Positions 26,014 to 35,329 are shown, numbered from the stretch's first letter. The stretch is DNA of 64,000 bases from Pseudalkalibacillus hwajinpoensis (GCF_039851965.1 NZ_CP156674.1:3906001-3970000); one strand, 5' to 3'. The notes: generated by a model from the letters alone, not told the origin. Translations and numbers: made by a program.

Positions 26014-26808
26014 ATGAGAAAGGCAAGTCATATCTTGAAAATCCCTCTGATAATCGGTTTATTATGCGTACCGCTTATCACGGTACTAGATACAGGAAAT
26101 AAAGTAGAAGCTTTCTCGAATCAGGTTATCCAGCAGGGTGCTACTGGAACGGATGTCATTGAACTTCAAGCGAGACTAAAACACATCGGTTTTTATACAG
26201 GTAATATTGACGGGGTATTTGGATGGGGAACGTATTGGGCGGTAAGAAACTTTCAATATGAATTTGGAATGGATGTTGATGGACTCGTTGGACCAGAGAT
26301 GAAGTCGAAGCTAAGTAAGTCGACAAAATATGATCCATCTATTCAGCAGCAGGTAAATAAAGGTGGGAACAAGAATGCCGGACAGCCTTCACAAAAAGTG
26401 GATAAACCTAAAGAATCTGCAACTGTTCAAGGGAAAAACACTCCATCTGGTTATTCTCAAAATGATATTAAACTACTTGCAAATGCGGTGTATGGAGAGT
26501 CAAGAGGAGAAGCATACGAAGGACAGGTTGCCGTGGCGGCGGTTATTCTTAATCGCGTGCAAAGTGCGTCTTTTCCTAATACTGTATCAGGCGTTATTTT
26601 TGAACCGCGTGCTTTTACAGCCGTCTCAGATGGGCAGATCTGGCTTACCCCAAACGAACAGGCGAAAGAAGCAGTGCTGGATGCGATAAATGGATGGGAT
26701 CCTTCCGGTGAAGCGCTTTACTACTTTAATCCGAACACCGCTACTTCAGGGTGGATCTGGACACGACCTCAAATTAAGCAAATTGGTAAGCATATATTCT
26801 GTGAATAG
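26014..26808 (+). CDS. sleB: Spore cortex-lytic enzyme SleB
   Basis: 264 residues, exported to the spore. Signal peptide (about 1-30), peptidoglycan-binding domain with three-helix repeat (about 38-95, GATGTDVIELQARLKHIGFYTG), a low-complexity linker (about 105-140), and the lytic transglycosylase domain (Hydrolase_2; NAVYGESRGEAYEGQVAVAAVILNRV) with catalytic Glu in YGESRGE. It degrades muramic-lactam cortex during germination. GGAGGT precedes ATG 26014. Forms an operon with ypeB 15 bases downstream, normally under sigma-G; a sigma-G promoter is not confidently visible. Confidence 0.95.
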   Translation: MRKASHILKIPLIIGLLCVPLITVLDTGNKVEAFSNQVIQQGATGTDVIELQARLKHIGFYTGNIDGVFGWGTYWAVRNFQYEFGMDVDGLVGPEMKSKLSKSTKYDPSIQQQVNKGGNKNAGQPSQKVDKPKESATVQGKNTPSGYSQNDIKLLANAVYGESRGEAYEGQVAVAAVILNRVQSASFPNTVSGVIFEPRAFTAVSDGQIWLTPNEQAKEAVLDAINGWDPSGEALYYFNPNTATSGWIWTRPQIKQIGKHIFCE

Positions 26809-26823
26809 TGGAGGTGTATAGAC

Positions 26824-28173
26824 GTGATTCGATCAATTCTAATCGGCGCGCTAGCCATTGGTGTTGCTGGCACAGGTTACTGGGGTTACAAGGAACACCA
26901 AGAAAAGAATGCGGTGCTCATTAATGCAGAAAATACGTACCAGCGTGCGTTCCATGATTTGAATTTTCATATGGATGCCCTGGAAGAAAAAATTGGTTCT
27001 ACGCTAGCGATGAATTCTGGAACAAGTATTTCACCAGCCCTAGCTGAAGTATGGCGGTTAACATCAGAGGCGCAAAATGATGTGGGGCAACTCCCGCTCA
27101 CTTTAATGCCCTTTAACAAAACGGAAGAGTTTCTCTCAAATATCGGATCATTCAGCTATCGTGTAGCCATTCGAGATCTTGATGAAAAGCCACTTTCAGG
27201 TGACGAATACGAGACGCTAAAGAAATTACACAGCCATTCCAATGAAATCAAAAATGAGCTTAGAAAAGTTCAAGCGATGGTTATTGATCATAATTTACGG
27301 TGGATGGATGTCGAACTCGCTCTTGCTTCAGAGTCACAGCCACAGGATAATACCATTATTGACGGGTTTAAAACAGTTGATAAGCAAGTAGAGGGATATA
27401 GCGAAGTGAATTGGGGCCCTGAGGTAACCCAGTTAAACGAAAAAAAAGAAAATCTCACTAAGAATATTAAAGGAAAAGAACTAACTGAAGAAGAGGCAAA
27501 AAAGCATGTTGTTGATTTTCTTGATCTCGACCCAAAAGCCTCTATTGATATAACAACAACAGGGGAAAAGTCAAAGTATAAAGCTTATAGTTTATCCATT
27601 GAAAATCCTGATCAAAAATCGAGCATTAACCTCGATGTTACGAAAAAAGGTGCAAAGCCAATCTGGATCTTAATGGACAGGGAAATTGGAGAACAGAAAA
27701 TCAGTCTGAATGAAGCTGCAGATAAGGCGAAAGGTTTTTTGAAAGAGCATGACATTACGAATATGACGATATCTGAAAGCAGTCAGTATGACAAAATGGG
27801 CGTGTTTACATTCGTCTACCAACAGGATAATGTTACTGTTTATCCTGATGCTGTTCATATTAAAGTAGCCCTTGATAACGGCGATATTGCTGGTTATGAA
27901 TCGCTGGAGTATTTAACAAATCACCATGAGAGAGAACCATCTAAAGCAAAAATTTCTAGAGATGAAGCGTTAAAGCAGGTGAACCCGAATGTACAGGTGA
28001 TGGAAGAAGGTCTTGGAATCATTCGGAATGATATTGGAGAAGAGGTATTATGCTACGAATTTATGGGGACAATTGAGAATGAAACGTACCGTATATTTAT
28101 TAATGCGAACGATGCTAAAGAAGAACGAGTTGAGAAAATGGATGGTACTGAAATGAATTACGACACGTTATAA
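26824..28173 (+). CDS. ypeB: Germination protein YpeB
   Basis: 449 residues. An N-terminal signal or anchor (residues 1-22), a central helical region, and two PepSY domains in the C-terminal half (TEEEAKKHVVDFLDL..., SRDEALKQVNPNVQ...). YpeB is needed to stabilise and localise SleB in the dormant spore. GTG start with GTGGAGGTG upstream. In B. subtilis ypfA (motI) follows; here the next gene is the small ypfB, so ypfA is missing from this place. Confidence 0.95.
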   Translation: MIRSILIGALAIGVAGTGYWGYKEHQEKNAVLINAENTYQRAFHDLNFHMDALEEKIGSTLAMNSGTSISPALAEVWRLTSEAQNDVGQLPLTLMPFNKTEEFLSNIGSFSYRVAIRDLDEKPLSGDEYETLKKLHSHSNEIKNELRKVQAMVIDHNLRWMDVELALASESQPQDNTIIDGFKTVDKQVEGYSEVNWGPEVTQLNEKKENLTKNIKGKELTEEEAKKHVVDFLDLDPKASIDITTTGEKSKYKAYSLSIENPDQKSSINLDVTKKGAKPIWILMDREIGEQKISLNEAADKAKGFLKEHDITNMTISESSQYDKMGVFTFVYQQDNVTVYPDAVHIKVALDNGDIAGYESLEYLTNHHEREPSKAKISRDEALKQVNPNVQVMEEGLGIIRNDIGEEVLCYEFMGTIENETYRIFINANDAKEERVEKMDGTEMNYDTL

Positions 28174-28191
28174 AAAAGGGAGGGGTCATGC

Positions 28192-28359
28192 GTGAAGAAA
28201 GTAGAACGGTTAATCCTTAAACTGATTGTAATCCAGTTTACGTTCCTGATAATTTCGCAGGCTCTTCTTACACAGGATCATTTTCGGATTTACTTAAGTA
28301 AAACCCTTTATTATGAAGGTGTTGTAAAAGATTTGCCTCAATCAATCAAGGAACAATAG
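28192..28359 (+). CDS. ypfB: YpfB family small membrane protein (DUF5359)
   Basis: 55 residues with one membrane segment (about residues 7-27). The tail YLSKTLYYEGVVKDLPQSIKEQ and the start KKVERLILKLIVIQFTFLIISQ fit the DUF5359/YpfB family, found between ypeB and cmk in Bacillus. Function unknown. Start is GTG 28192 behind AGGGAGGGG; an ATG four bases earlier runs into a stop after ten codons. Confidence 0.75.
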   Translation: MKKVERLILKLIVIQFTFLIISQALLTQDHFRIYLSKTLYYEGVVKDLPQSIKEQ

Positions 28360-28416
28360 TCAATAGACCGAAAAAATGTCTTATGTTATGATAAATAGGA
28401 ACTTTTGGTTTAACAG

Positions 28417-28441
28417 AAAAGCAGGATTCCCTGCTTTTTTT
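28417..28441 (+). terminator. Terminator after ypfB
   Basis: AAAAGCAGG (28417-28425)/CCTGCTTTT (28430-28438), four-base loop, seven T. It ends the sleB-ypeB-ypfB unit. Confidence 0.88.
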
Positions 28442-28543
28442 GTACTTTATTTTTGATTTAGTAGATGGAAAGGCGGAGCGTAAAAGGAATGCTTTTTCTG
28501 TTGAATGACGATTGATGAATGGAATGTGGAGGCAAGAGTTAAG

Positions 28544-29215
28544 ATGAAAAAGAAAATTAATATAGCAATAGACGGACCTGCAGGTGCCGGTAAAAGCACA
28601 GTAGCAAGACAGGTAGCTGATAACCTTACGTTTCTTTATATTGATACAGGCGCGATGTACCGGGCCCTGACTTATAAAGCAATTGAAAAAGGAATCGATT
28701 TAGAGGATGGGCCATTGCTTAAAAAGCTCCTTGATGAAACGGTAATCGATCTCCAAGTTGGTGAAAAAGAACAGCACGTCTTGATCGATAATAGAGACGT
28801 AACGACTGATATCCGTTCATACGATGTGACGAATAACGTTTCCTTTGTGGCAAGACAAAGTGAAGTTCGTAAAGAAATGGTAAAACGTCAGAAGTTATTA
28901 GCTAATAAGGGCGGGGTTGTTATGGATGGACGTGATATCGGTACTTACGTTCTGCCTGAATCTGAGCTTAAAGTGTTTTTAAGTGCTTCAGTAGAAGAAC
29001 GAGCAATGCGACGTTATAAAGAACTCCTTGAAAATGGAATTGAAGCTGATTTCGAACGGATTAAGAAGGAGATTGCGCTTAGAGATAAACGTGACTCAGA
29101 GCGAGAAGTGGCTCCGCTTGTAAAAGCGAAGGATGCTACGGAGATTGATACAACTTCGATGACAATTTCAGAAGTCGTCAATTCGATCCTTCAATTAGCG
29201 AAAGAAAGGGCATGA
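28544..29215 (+). CDS. cmk: Cytidylate kinase
   Basis: 223 residues. Phosphorylates CMP/dCMP with ATP. P-loop IAIDGPAGAGKSTVAR at residues 6-21, CMP-binding YIDTGAMYRALT near 34, and DGRDIGTYVLP near 125; conserved RRYKELLENG and RDxRDSxREVAPLV follow. ATG 28544 is preferred over the extended frame because GTGGAGG lies 11 bases before it. Coupled to plsC (4 bases apart), then rpsA-like. Confidence 0.94.
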   Translation: MKKKINIAIDGPAGAGKSTVARQVADNLTFLYIDTGAMYRALTYKAIEKGIDLEDGPLLKKLLDETVIDLQVGEKEQHVLIDNRDVTTDIRSYDVTNNVSFVARQSEVRKEMVKRQKLLANKGGVVMDGRDIGTYVLPESELKVFLSASVEERAMRRYKELLENGIEADFERIKKEIALRDKRDSEREVAPLVKAKDATEIDTTSMTISEVVNSILQLAKERA

Positions 29216-29219
29216 TCAA

Positions 29220-29804
29220 GTGAGTTTATATAGAGTGGGAAAAGGCCTATTTAAAGCTTATTTTACGTTATTCAATCGCGTCACTGTCGTTGGAGCGGAT
29301 CAGATCCCAAATGATAAAGGGATCCTCCTCTGTTCCAATCATATTAATAATCTTGATCCACCTCTCGTTGGAGCAATGTTTCCAAGAGATGTCCATTTTA
29401 TGGCTAAATCGGAGCTTTTTAAAATTCCGGTTTTAGGAAAGTTAATTCATAAGGTTGGTGCGTTTCCTGTTAAACGCGGAATGAGTGACAAACAGGCATT
29501 AAGAAGCGGAATGAAATTCTTAAAAGATGGCGGTGTCGTCGGACTCTTTCCTGAAGGAACGAGAAGCAAAAACGGTGAACTTGGAGAAGGTCTTTCAGGG
29601 GCGGGATTTTTTGCACTTCGTCCAGAGGTGACTGTAGTACCCTGTGCCATTAAAGGATCTTATAAGCCGTTCGGGCGTTTGAAAATTGTTTATGGAAAGC
29701 CGGTTGACTTATCTCCCCTTCGTGTAGAGCAGGGAGCGGCGAAAAAAGCGACGCAGGCAATCATGAAGGAAATTCAGGATTTAATCGAAATACATCACAA
29801 ATGA
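29220..29804 (+). CDS. plsC: 1-acyl-sn-glycerol-3-phosphate acyltransferase
   Basis: 194 residues, makes phosphatidic acid from lysophosphatidic acid. Acyltransferase motifs are visible in order: NHINNLDPP near residue 41 (NHx4D), GAFPVKRG near 80, and FPEGTRSKNG near 111. GTG start, AAAGAAAGGG upstream. Together with plsY and gpsA at 34.7-36.4 kb the window holds three of the steps from glycerol phosphate to phosphatidic acid. In B. subtilis itself plsC is elsewhere. Confidence 0.92.
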   Translation: MSLYRVGKGLFKAYFTLFNRVTVVGADQIPNDKGILLCSNHINNLDPPLVGAMFPRDVHFMAKSELFKIPVLGKLIHKVGAFPVKRGMSDKQALRSGMKFLKDGGVVGLFPEGTRSKNGELGEGLSGAGFFALRPEVTVVPCAIKGSYKPFGRLKIVYGKPVDLSPLRVEQGAAKKATQAIMKEIQDLIEIHHK

Positions 29805-29986
29805 TTCAATATTTTTAAAAAATTTAAATAAATGCGTCAGGATACTTGACAAATCCGCCAATTTTAGTGAAAGTTAGAGGAAAGGGTGCTTAACTTTTCA
29901 ATAAAATTCTTTCGCTTTTGGTGGAAGGCTTTTATAAATCATATCGAAAAGTTTTATTTCTTTTGGATTGAAGGAGGAGTTTGTCA

Positions 29987-31132
29987 ATGGGTGAAGAGAT
30001 GAATCAGGAAATGACTGAGTTCAAATCATTCGAAATTGGAGATGTGGTGACTGGTAAAATCTCCAAAGTCGAAGAGAAACATGCATCAGTAGATGTAGGC
30101 TTCAAAATTGATGGAGTGCTGCCAATCAGCGAACTGTCAAGCCTTCACGTCGAAAAGGTAAGCGACGTGCTTTCAGAAGGTGATGAAATAGAAGTGAAAG
30201 TAACTAAGGTTTCTGAAGATGAGCTCGTGCTTTCTAAAAAAGCTGTTGAAGCGGATCAAGCATGGGATGCACTCAAAGAAAAGTATGAGAATTCTGTTGC
30301 GTTTGACGTAAAAATTGCTGATGTCGTTAAAGGTGGTCTTGTGGTTGACCTTGGTGTTCGGGGCTTTATTCCAGCATCCCTTGTTGAAAGACACTATGTG
30401 GAGGACTTTGCGGATTACAAAGGTAAAAACCTGAGCGTGAAAATCGTTGAATTTGATCCTGAAAAAGCCAAGGTTATTCTTTCACATCGTGCAGTGCTAG
30501 AGCAAGAAGCTGACCATAAGAAACAGGAAACACTTTCTTCACTTCAGGCGGGACAGGTTGTTGAAGGAACTGTTCAACGTTTGACAGACTTCGGTGCATT
30601 TGTTGATATCGGTGGAGTAGATGGCCTGGTACACATCTCTCAAATGGCCCACCACCGTGTTGAGACACCTTCTGAAGTAGTGACCGAAGGACAGCAGGTA
30701 AACGTGAAAATTCTTTCTGTTGACCGAGATAACGAACGTATTTCATTATCCATTAAAGAAACACTCCCGGGACCGTGGGAAGAAGTAAAAGGTAAGCTAA
30801 ATACAGGAGATGAGATTGAAGGAACAGTAAAGCGTCTTGTAAGCTTCGGTGCATTTGTAGAAGTTGCTCCTGGCGTTGAAGGTCTGGTTCATATTTCAGA
30901 AATCTCGAATAAACACATTGGCACACCTCAAGAAGTACTCTCAGAAGGTGAAACCGTTCGTGTAAAAGTTCTTGATGTTAATCTCGATGAGAAGCGTATT
31001 TCATTAAGTATTAAAGTACTTGAAGCTGATCAAGTATCCAGCGAAGTTGAAGAATATCAAAAAGATTCTGATGGAAACTCTCCATTCTCACTTGGCGATA
31101 TGATCGGTGATCAACTTAAAAAATATAAATAA
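29987..31132 (+). CDS. ypfD: 30S ribosomal protein S1 homologue (YpfD)
   Basis: 381 residues with four S1 RNA-binding domains at about 17-85, 100-168, 188-257 and 273-342 (repeated pattern G-x-V-x-R-L-x-x-F-G-A-F-V-D-I). Gram-positive S1 homologue lacking the two N-terminal repeats of E. coli S1, so ribosome attachment may differ. AAGGAGGA fits ATG 29987; a TTG two codons upstream overlaps the spacer. 182 bases separate it from plsC, with a TTGACA at 29846 but no convincing -10. Confidence 0.92.
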   Translation: MGEEMNQEMTEFKSFEIGDVVTGKISKVEEKHASVDVGFKIDGVLPISELSSLHVEKVSDVLSEGDEIEVKVTKVSEDELVLSKKAVEADQAWDALKEKYENSVAFDVKIADVVKGGLVVDLGVRGFIPASLVERHYVEDFADYKGKNLSVKIVEFDPEKAKVILSHRAVLEQEADHKKQETLSSLQAGQVVEGTVQRLTDFGAFVDIGGVDGLVHISQMAHHRVETPSEVVTEGQQVNVKILSVDRDNERISLSIKETLPGPWEEVKGKLNTGDEIEGTVKRLVSFGAFVEVAPGVEGLVHISEISNKHIGTPQEVLSEGETVRVKVLDVNLDEKRISLSIKVLEADQVSSEVEEYQKDSDGNSPFSLGDMIGDQLKKYK

Positions 31133-31134
31133 GC

Positions 31135-31172
31135 AAAAAGCTCTCTATCATAAATGATAGAGAGCTTTTTTG
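31135..31172. terminator. Bidirectional terminator between ypfD and ypzI
   Basis: Perfect 16-bp stem (31135-31150 with 31155-31170; core AGCTCTCTATCA), four-base loop, T-runs on both strands. It serves two convergent genes. Confidence 0.92.
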
Positions 31173-31203
31173 GTTTAACAAAAGCGGTTTGAATCATTTA
31201 GTG

Positions 31204-31341
31204 TTATTTCTGGCCGTTCCTTTTCCGTGCATTAGATGGCCCTTCGAGCATGGAAGCTCCATGATGCTCTAATGATTGATCACGGTCTGATTCTACACGA
31301 TTGGATTTCTTTAAATTTTTTTCCTGGCGATCTTTACCCAC
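31204..31341 (-). CDS. ypzI: YpzI family protein
   Basis: 45 residues, highly charged and probably unstructured, beginning GKDRQEKNLKKSNRVESDRDQ and continuing with LEHHGASMLEGP. This is the small YpzI protein found between ypfD and yphA in B. subtilis; function unknown. GTG 31341 is the start because GGAGG is seven bases upstream; the ATG two codons earlier touches the binding site. Confidence 0.8.
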   Translation of the reverse strand: MGKDRQEKNLKKSNRVESDRDQSLEHHGASMLEGPSNARKRNGQK

Positions 31342-31478
31342 TTTCATCCCTCCATTTCCATAATTCATCTCTCTTAGCATGAAGGAAACAACGAAAAGTT
31401 ATGCATTCTTGTTTTTCGATGTCTATTCATTATGAATTATTCCCATACTGGTCATAATGAAAGGGGGTGCGGTTCGAA

Positions 31479-32081
31479 TTGGATGGGGCATTTTTTCTAT
31501 GGTTTACTTGGATGGGAGTGGTTATCACCGCTTTCTTTCATAATCATTCTCAGCGTCGAAAACCTCTAATCGTTTTATTGCTAACTGCAATTTGCCTGGT
31601 GAATATTCAATTTAACATTATGAACTATACAGTCACAGCCCTATTTCTACTAGTATGGGGCTACGGATATCGCCTATTACTTGGAAGTATACAGGTTACA
31701 TTAAAATATGGCGTATTGGTACTTATTACGGTCACAGCAGCTTATACCGCTATTAAGTTATTTTCGGTTTATGATCCGGTATTTACTTACTTATATACGA
31801 AGTGGACAATTTCGGCCTTTCTTTTTGCGATCGTTCACATTACGTTGAGTGGCACTGCCGAGCGCTGCTCCTTTTTACTGATAGGCATTGTACACGGGGA
31901 ATCGATTTTAACAACACTTTTTGAGCAGATGGGGATCAACCGCATTGCAGGAAGTCCTGAAGCACTTGATATCATGGCTATTTCAATTATGGGAACCATT
32001 GTCTGGCACTACTTTGTTCAACTGACGTTACAGCTTGAAAAACATGTAAAAGAATATCAGGAAAGACGGGGTTATTCATGA
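31479..32081 (+). CDS. yphA: YphA family integral membrane protein
   Basis: 200 residues with about six hydrophobic segments (about 5-18, 28-45, 50-70, 75-92, 105-125, 150-180). Function unknown; the family is restricted to spore formers of this group. An in-frame GTG at 31467 is part of the ribosome binding site AAAGGGGGTG, so TTG 31479 is the likely start, giving MDGAFFLWFTW. Overlaps the YIEGIA gene by four bases. Confidence 0.82.
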   Translation: MDGAFFLWFTWMGVVITAFFHNHSQRRKPLIVLLLTAICLVNIQFNIMNYTVTALFLLVWGYGYRLLLGSIQVTLKYGVLVLITVTAAYTAIKLFSVYDPVFTYLYTKWTISAFLFAIVHITLSGTAERCSFLLIGIVHGESILTTLFEQMGINRIAGSPEALDIMAISIMGTIVWHYFVQLTLQLEKHVKEYQERRGYS

Positions 32082-32968
32082 ATGAGTACACTTTTTCTAT
32101 TCTGTTCGGGGTGATTTCTGGTACGTTAGCCCGTATTTATATGTTTCGTACCGATTATCGGCAATACCCGACTTACCCGCATGGCATGATCATTCATTTA
32201 GCTTTAGGTTTTATAGCTGCCTCGCTTGGATCACTTGTTGTACCTTCCATTATGGAAGAAGAGTTTACAGCTGTAACGTTCCTTACACTGGCTGCTTCTC
32301 AGTTTAGAGAAGTTCGAAATATGGAAAGAAAAACGCTGACTGAAATGGATTCGCTTGAACTGGTTCCAAGGGGAGCATCCTATATAGAAGGAATTGCGGT
32401 AACCTTCGAAGGAAGGAATTATCTCGTTATTTTTATTTCATTTGTCTCCTCATTTGCTTATCTGGCGATCAATATGTGGGCAGCATTCGTAGCTGCGTTT
32501 CTTTCATTTCTTGTGGCTAAAAAGTACATGACAGGGAGCAAACTTGGGGAAATCGCTTTGATCGAGCAGTCTACTGTTACTTTCAAAGGAGCAGGTCTAT
32601 ATGTGGATAATATTTATATTATGAACATTGGTATTCCTGCAAGACAAAAGGAAATCCTTGCTCATGGACTTGGATTTATTATTAGTCCGAAAAATTTCGA
32701 TGCAAGATCAACAATTGGAAATCTAGGTCAACGTCAGGCCATTCTTCATGATTTGGCTATTTCACTCGGGGTGTACAGAGATTCGGGCACTCCGGCTCTT
32801 GTTCCTCTTATTAAGCGAGACTTAGACGACGGAAGAATAGGAGTTTTCATTCTTCCTCAAAACAAAAGTGCTGAACTCGCAATAAAGGTCATATCAAAAG
32901 TTCCTACTTTGGAGAATGCGATTCGCATGCCGACGGAAACAAAAGAAAAAGGAAGTGACCAATCATGA
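32078..32968 (+). CDS. yphB: YIEGIA domain membrane protein (YphB)
   Basis: 296 residues. Membrane segments at about 5-22, 38-60, 115-135 and 137-155 surround the motif that names the family (SYIEGIAVTFEG, near residue 101). A soluble C-terminal domain follows. It is translated with overlaps from yphA and into the following 61-residue gene. Annotated homologues sit beside a small partner called the capping subunit for YIEGIA, as here. Molecular role not known to me. Confidence 0.85.
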   Translation: MNEYTFSILFGVISGTLARIYMFRTDYRQYPTYPHGMIIHLALGFIAASLGSLVVPSIMEEEFTAVTFLTLAASQFREVRNMERKTLTEMDSLELVPRGASYIEGIAVTFEGRNYLVIFISFVSSFAYLAINMWAAFVAAFLSFLVAKKYMTGSKLGEIALIEQSTVTFKGAGLYVDNIYIMNIGIPARQKEILAHGLGFIISPKNFDARSTIGNLGQRQAILHDLAISLGVYRDSGTPALVPLIKRDLDDGRIGVFILPQNKSAELAIKVISKVPTLENAIRMPTETKEKGSDQS

Positions 32969-33150
32969 TTTTTGAGAAAGCCATTCTCGCCACAGTGACA
33001 CTTGACGCGAGTAGGGTTCCGGTCGGGGCGAATGTATTTGTATGTGTTTCGGATGAAGAGATGAATAGCGTTGCGGCAGATCTCGAAGCCATTCTTGATG
33101 GGATTGCCCACAAATTGAGTAACGATGTTTATATCATTGTGAAACATTAG
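32965..33150 (+). CDS. Small partner of YIEGIA (capping complex subunit)
   Basis: 61-residue acidic protein, MIFEKAILATVTLDASRVPVGANVFVC at the start. Its fusion-like spacing with the YIEGIA gene (4-base overlap, ATGA) and size match the conserved small protein that accompanies YIEGIA in spore formers (B. subtilis YpzH region). No membrane segment. Function inferred only from pairing. Confidence 0.75.
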   Translation: MIFEKAILATVTLDASRVPVGANVFVCVSDEEMNSVAADLEAILDGIAHKLSNDVYIIVKH

Positions 33151-33250
33151 GAAAAACAAATGGTAATTGCCTACTTTAAGAAATTTCAATTTTTCCTCTG
33201 TTGTTCATTGGTTGCTTTTTTGATAAGATATAAAAGCTATCAAAGACTAT

Positions 33251-33276
33251 GCCTTCCTTATAGAGGAGGGTTTTTT
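33251..33276 (+). terminator. Terminator before der
   Basis: CCTTCC (33252-33257) with GGAGGG (33265-33270), one G-U pair, followed by six T. Confidence 0.6.
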
Positions 33277-33357
33277 ACAATGAACTGCTGGAAAGTTTGT
33301 CCACGACTTTCTGGTGTGAAGCTTAGATAGATAGTCTTTAGAAAGGGCGTGCACATA

Positions 33358-34671
33358 ATGACAAAACCAGTTGTCGCAATTGTAGGTCGACCAAATGTTG
33401 GGAAATCGACCATTTTTAATCGCATAGTAGGAGAGAGAGTCTCCATCGTCGAAGATACTCCAGGAGTAACACGCGACCGAATTTATAGTACAGGTGAATG
33501 GTTAAACCGTGAATTTAATATCATAGATACAGGCGGTATTGAAATTGGAGACGAACCATTTCTCTCACAAATCCGTTTCCAGGCTGAGATCGCCATTGAT
33601 GAAGCAGACGTTATTATATTCATGGTTAATGGCCGTGATGGTATTTCAAACGCTGATGAAGAGGTAGCTAAAATTCTTTATCGCTCGAATAAACCTGTTG
33701 TTCTGGCGGTGAATAAAGTTGACAACCCAGAGCAGCAAGTTCTTGTGTATGATTTCTATTCACTTGGGTTTGGAGAGCCATTTGGTATTTCAGGATCTCA
33801 CGGTCTTGGACTGGGCGACCTTCTTGATGAAGTTTTTAAATCCTTCCCTGAAGAACAAGAGGAAGAGTACGATGAAGGAACGATCAAGTTTTCATTAATC
33901 GGTCGTCCGAACGTAGGGAAATCCTCCCTTGTCAACACCATTCTTGGTGAAGAACGAGTGATTGTAAGTGATGTTGCAGGCACAACTCGTGATGCGATTG
34001 ACTCGATGTTTACAAGAGACGGACAGGATTACGTGATTATCGATACGGCCGGCATGAGAAAACGCGGCAAGATTTATGAAACTACAGAGAAATACAGTGT
34101 TCTTCGTGCGATGCGAGGCATTGAACGATCTGATGTTGTCCTTGTTGTGATTGATGGTGAAGAGGGTATTATTGAACAGGATAAGAAGGTAGCTGGATAT
34201 GCTCATGAAGCAGGGAAAGCTGTTGTTATCGTTGTTAACAAATGGGATGCAGTTGAAAAAGATGATAAAACAATGCGAAACTTTGAACAGAAAATTCGCG
34301 ATCATTTCTTGTTCCTTAGCTACGCGCCAATCGTTTTTCTATCGGCTAAAACGAAGCAGCGCCTTCACACACTACTTCCGGTTGTAAATTCTGTAGCAGA
34401 AAACCATGCACTTCGTGTTAAAACAAATGTTCTAAATGAATTGATTATGGATTCAGTAGCAATGAACCCAACACCGACTGATAATGGGAAGCGACTGAAA
34501 ATCAATTATGCGACACAAGTTGCGGTCAAGCCACCAACCATCGTGCTATTTGTAAACGATCCAGACCTGATGCACTTTTCTTACCGCCGCTTCTTAGAAA
34601 ACCGTATTCGTGAAACGTTTGGTTTTCAGGGAACGCCTCTCCGCATTTTGGCCCGCAGAAAAAGCGAGTAG
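33358..34671 (+). CDS. der: Ribosome biogenesis GTPase Der (EngA/YphC)
   Basis: 437 residues with two tandem GTPase domains and a C-terminal KH-like domain, the EngA layout. First G1 GRPNVGKST near residue 10 and NKVD near 118; second G1 GRPNVGKSS near 182, DTAGMRKRGK near 227 and NKWD near 295. Acts in 50S subunit assembly. ATG 33358 with AAAGGG 11 bases upstream is preferred over GTG 33349. Confidence 0.96.
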   Translation: MTKPVVAIVGRPNVGKSTIFNRIVGERVSIVEDTPGVTRDRIYSTGEWLNREFNIIDTGGIEIGDEPFLSQIRFQAEIAIDEADVIIFMVNGRDGISNADEEVAKILYRSNKPVVLAVNKVDNPEQQVLVYDFYSLGFGEPFGISGSHGLGLGDLLDEVFKSFPEEQEEEYDEGTIKFSLIGRPNVGKSSLVNTILGEERVIVSDVAGTTRDAIDSMFTRDGQDYVIIDTAGMRKRGKIYETTEKYSVLRAMRGIERSDVVLVVIDGEEGIIEQDKKVAGYAHEAGKAVVIVVNKWDAVEKDDKTMRNFEQKIRDHFLFLSYAPIVFLSAKTKQRLHTLLPVVNSVAENHALRVKTNVLNELIMDSVAMNPTPTDNGKRLKINYATQVAVKPPTIVLFVNDPDLMHFSYRRFLENRIRETFGFQGTPLRILARRKSE

Positions 34672-34717
34672 TTCTTCTTAAACAGGGGAGTCATGCTAAT
34701 ATAAAGGGGGAAGTTAC

Positions 34718-35317
34718 ATGATCGCGATCCTGATTTGCATTGCTGCATACCTGCTTGGTTCAGTGAGTTTTAGTTATTTACTCGCTCGAATTCTGAAGAA
34801 AATCGATATCAGAGACCACGGTAGCGGTAATGCAGGAGCGACAAATACTTTAAGAGTGCTTGGAACTGGACCCGCTATCGCTGTTCTGGCGCTTGATGTC
34901 ATTAAAGGTATACTTGCCGTTTGGTTAGGGTACTGGTTTTCTAACGAACCTATTGTCCCTTTCCTTGCAGGCATTTGCGCTATTATTGGCCATAATTGGC
35001 CAGTGTTTTTTGGATTTCGTGGAGGAAAAGGTGTAGCAACGACCATTGGTGTTTTCGCTACACTTGCCTTTTTGCCTGCGTTATATGCTGGTATTATTGC
35101 AATTTTCTCGATTTTTATCACCAGATTTGTATCACTTGGATCTCTTATTTTTGTGGTGCTAACTCCTGCTTTTATCTTTATACTTGGCGGGTATCCTGCA
35201 TCATATATTATATTAGGGGTGCTGCTGGCAGTACTCTCAGTGTGGAGACATCGTACAAATGTGAAGCGCCTGGTTACGGGGACAGAAAGCAAGCTCGGTC
35301 AGAAGGTCGAGCAGTAA
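34718..35317 (+). CDS. plsY: Acyl-phosphate:glycerol-3-phosphate acyltransferase PlsY
   Basis: 199-residue membrane enzyme that transfers an acyl group from acyl phosphate to glycerol-3-phosphate. Three conserved loop motifs are present: GSGNAGATNTLR near residue 36, HNWPVFFGFRGGKGVAT near 92, and HRTNVKRL near 179. Five membrane segments. It lies 12 bases before gpsA, which makes its substrate, so the two form one unit with a clear metabolic link. Confidence 0.95.
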   Translation: MIAILICIAAYLLGSVSFSYLLARILKKIDIRDHGSGNAGATNTLRVLGTGPAIAVLALDVIKGILAVWLGYWFSNEPIVPFLAGICAIIGHNWPVFFGFRGGKGVATTIGVFATLAFLPALYAGIIAIFSIFITRFVSLGSLIFVVLTPAFIFILGGYPASYIILGVLLAVLSVWRHRTNVKRLVTGTESKLGQKVEQ

Positions 35318-35329
35318 GGAGGAAGATCA

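Noticed and set aside
29846..29870. Promoter of ypfD from TTGACA at 29846
   Set aside because: No acceptable -10 at a normal distance.
34774..35292. 172-codon minus-strand frame opposite plsY
   Set aside because: Mirror of the coding strand of a clear plsY; no start signals.
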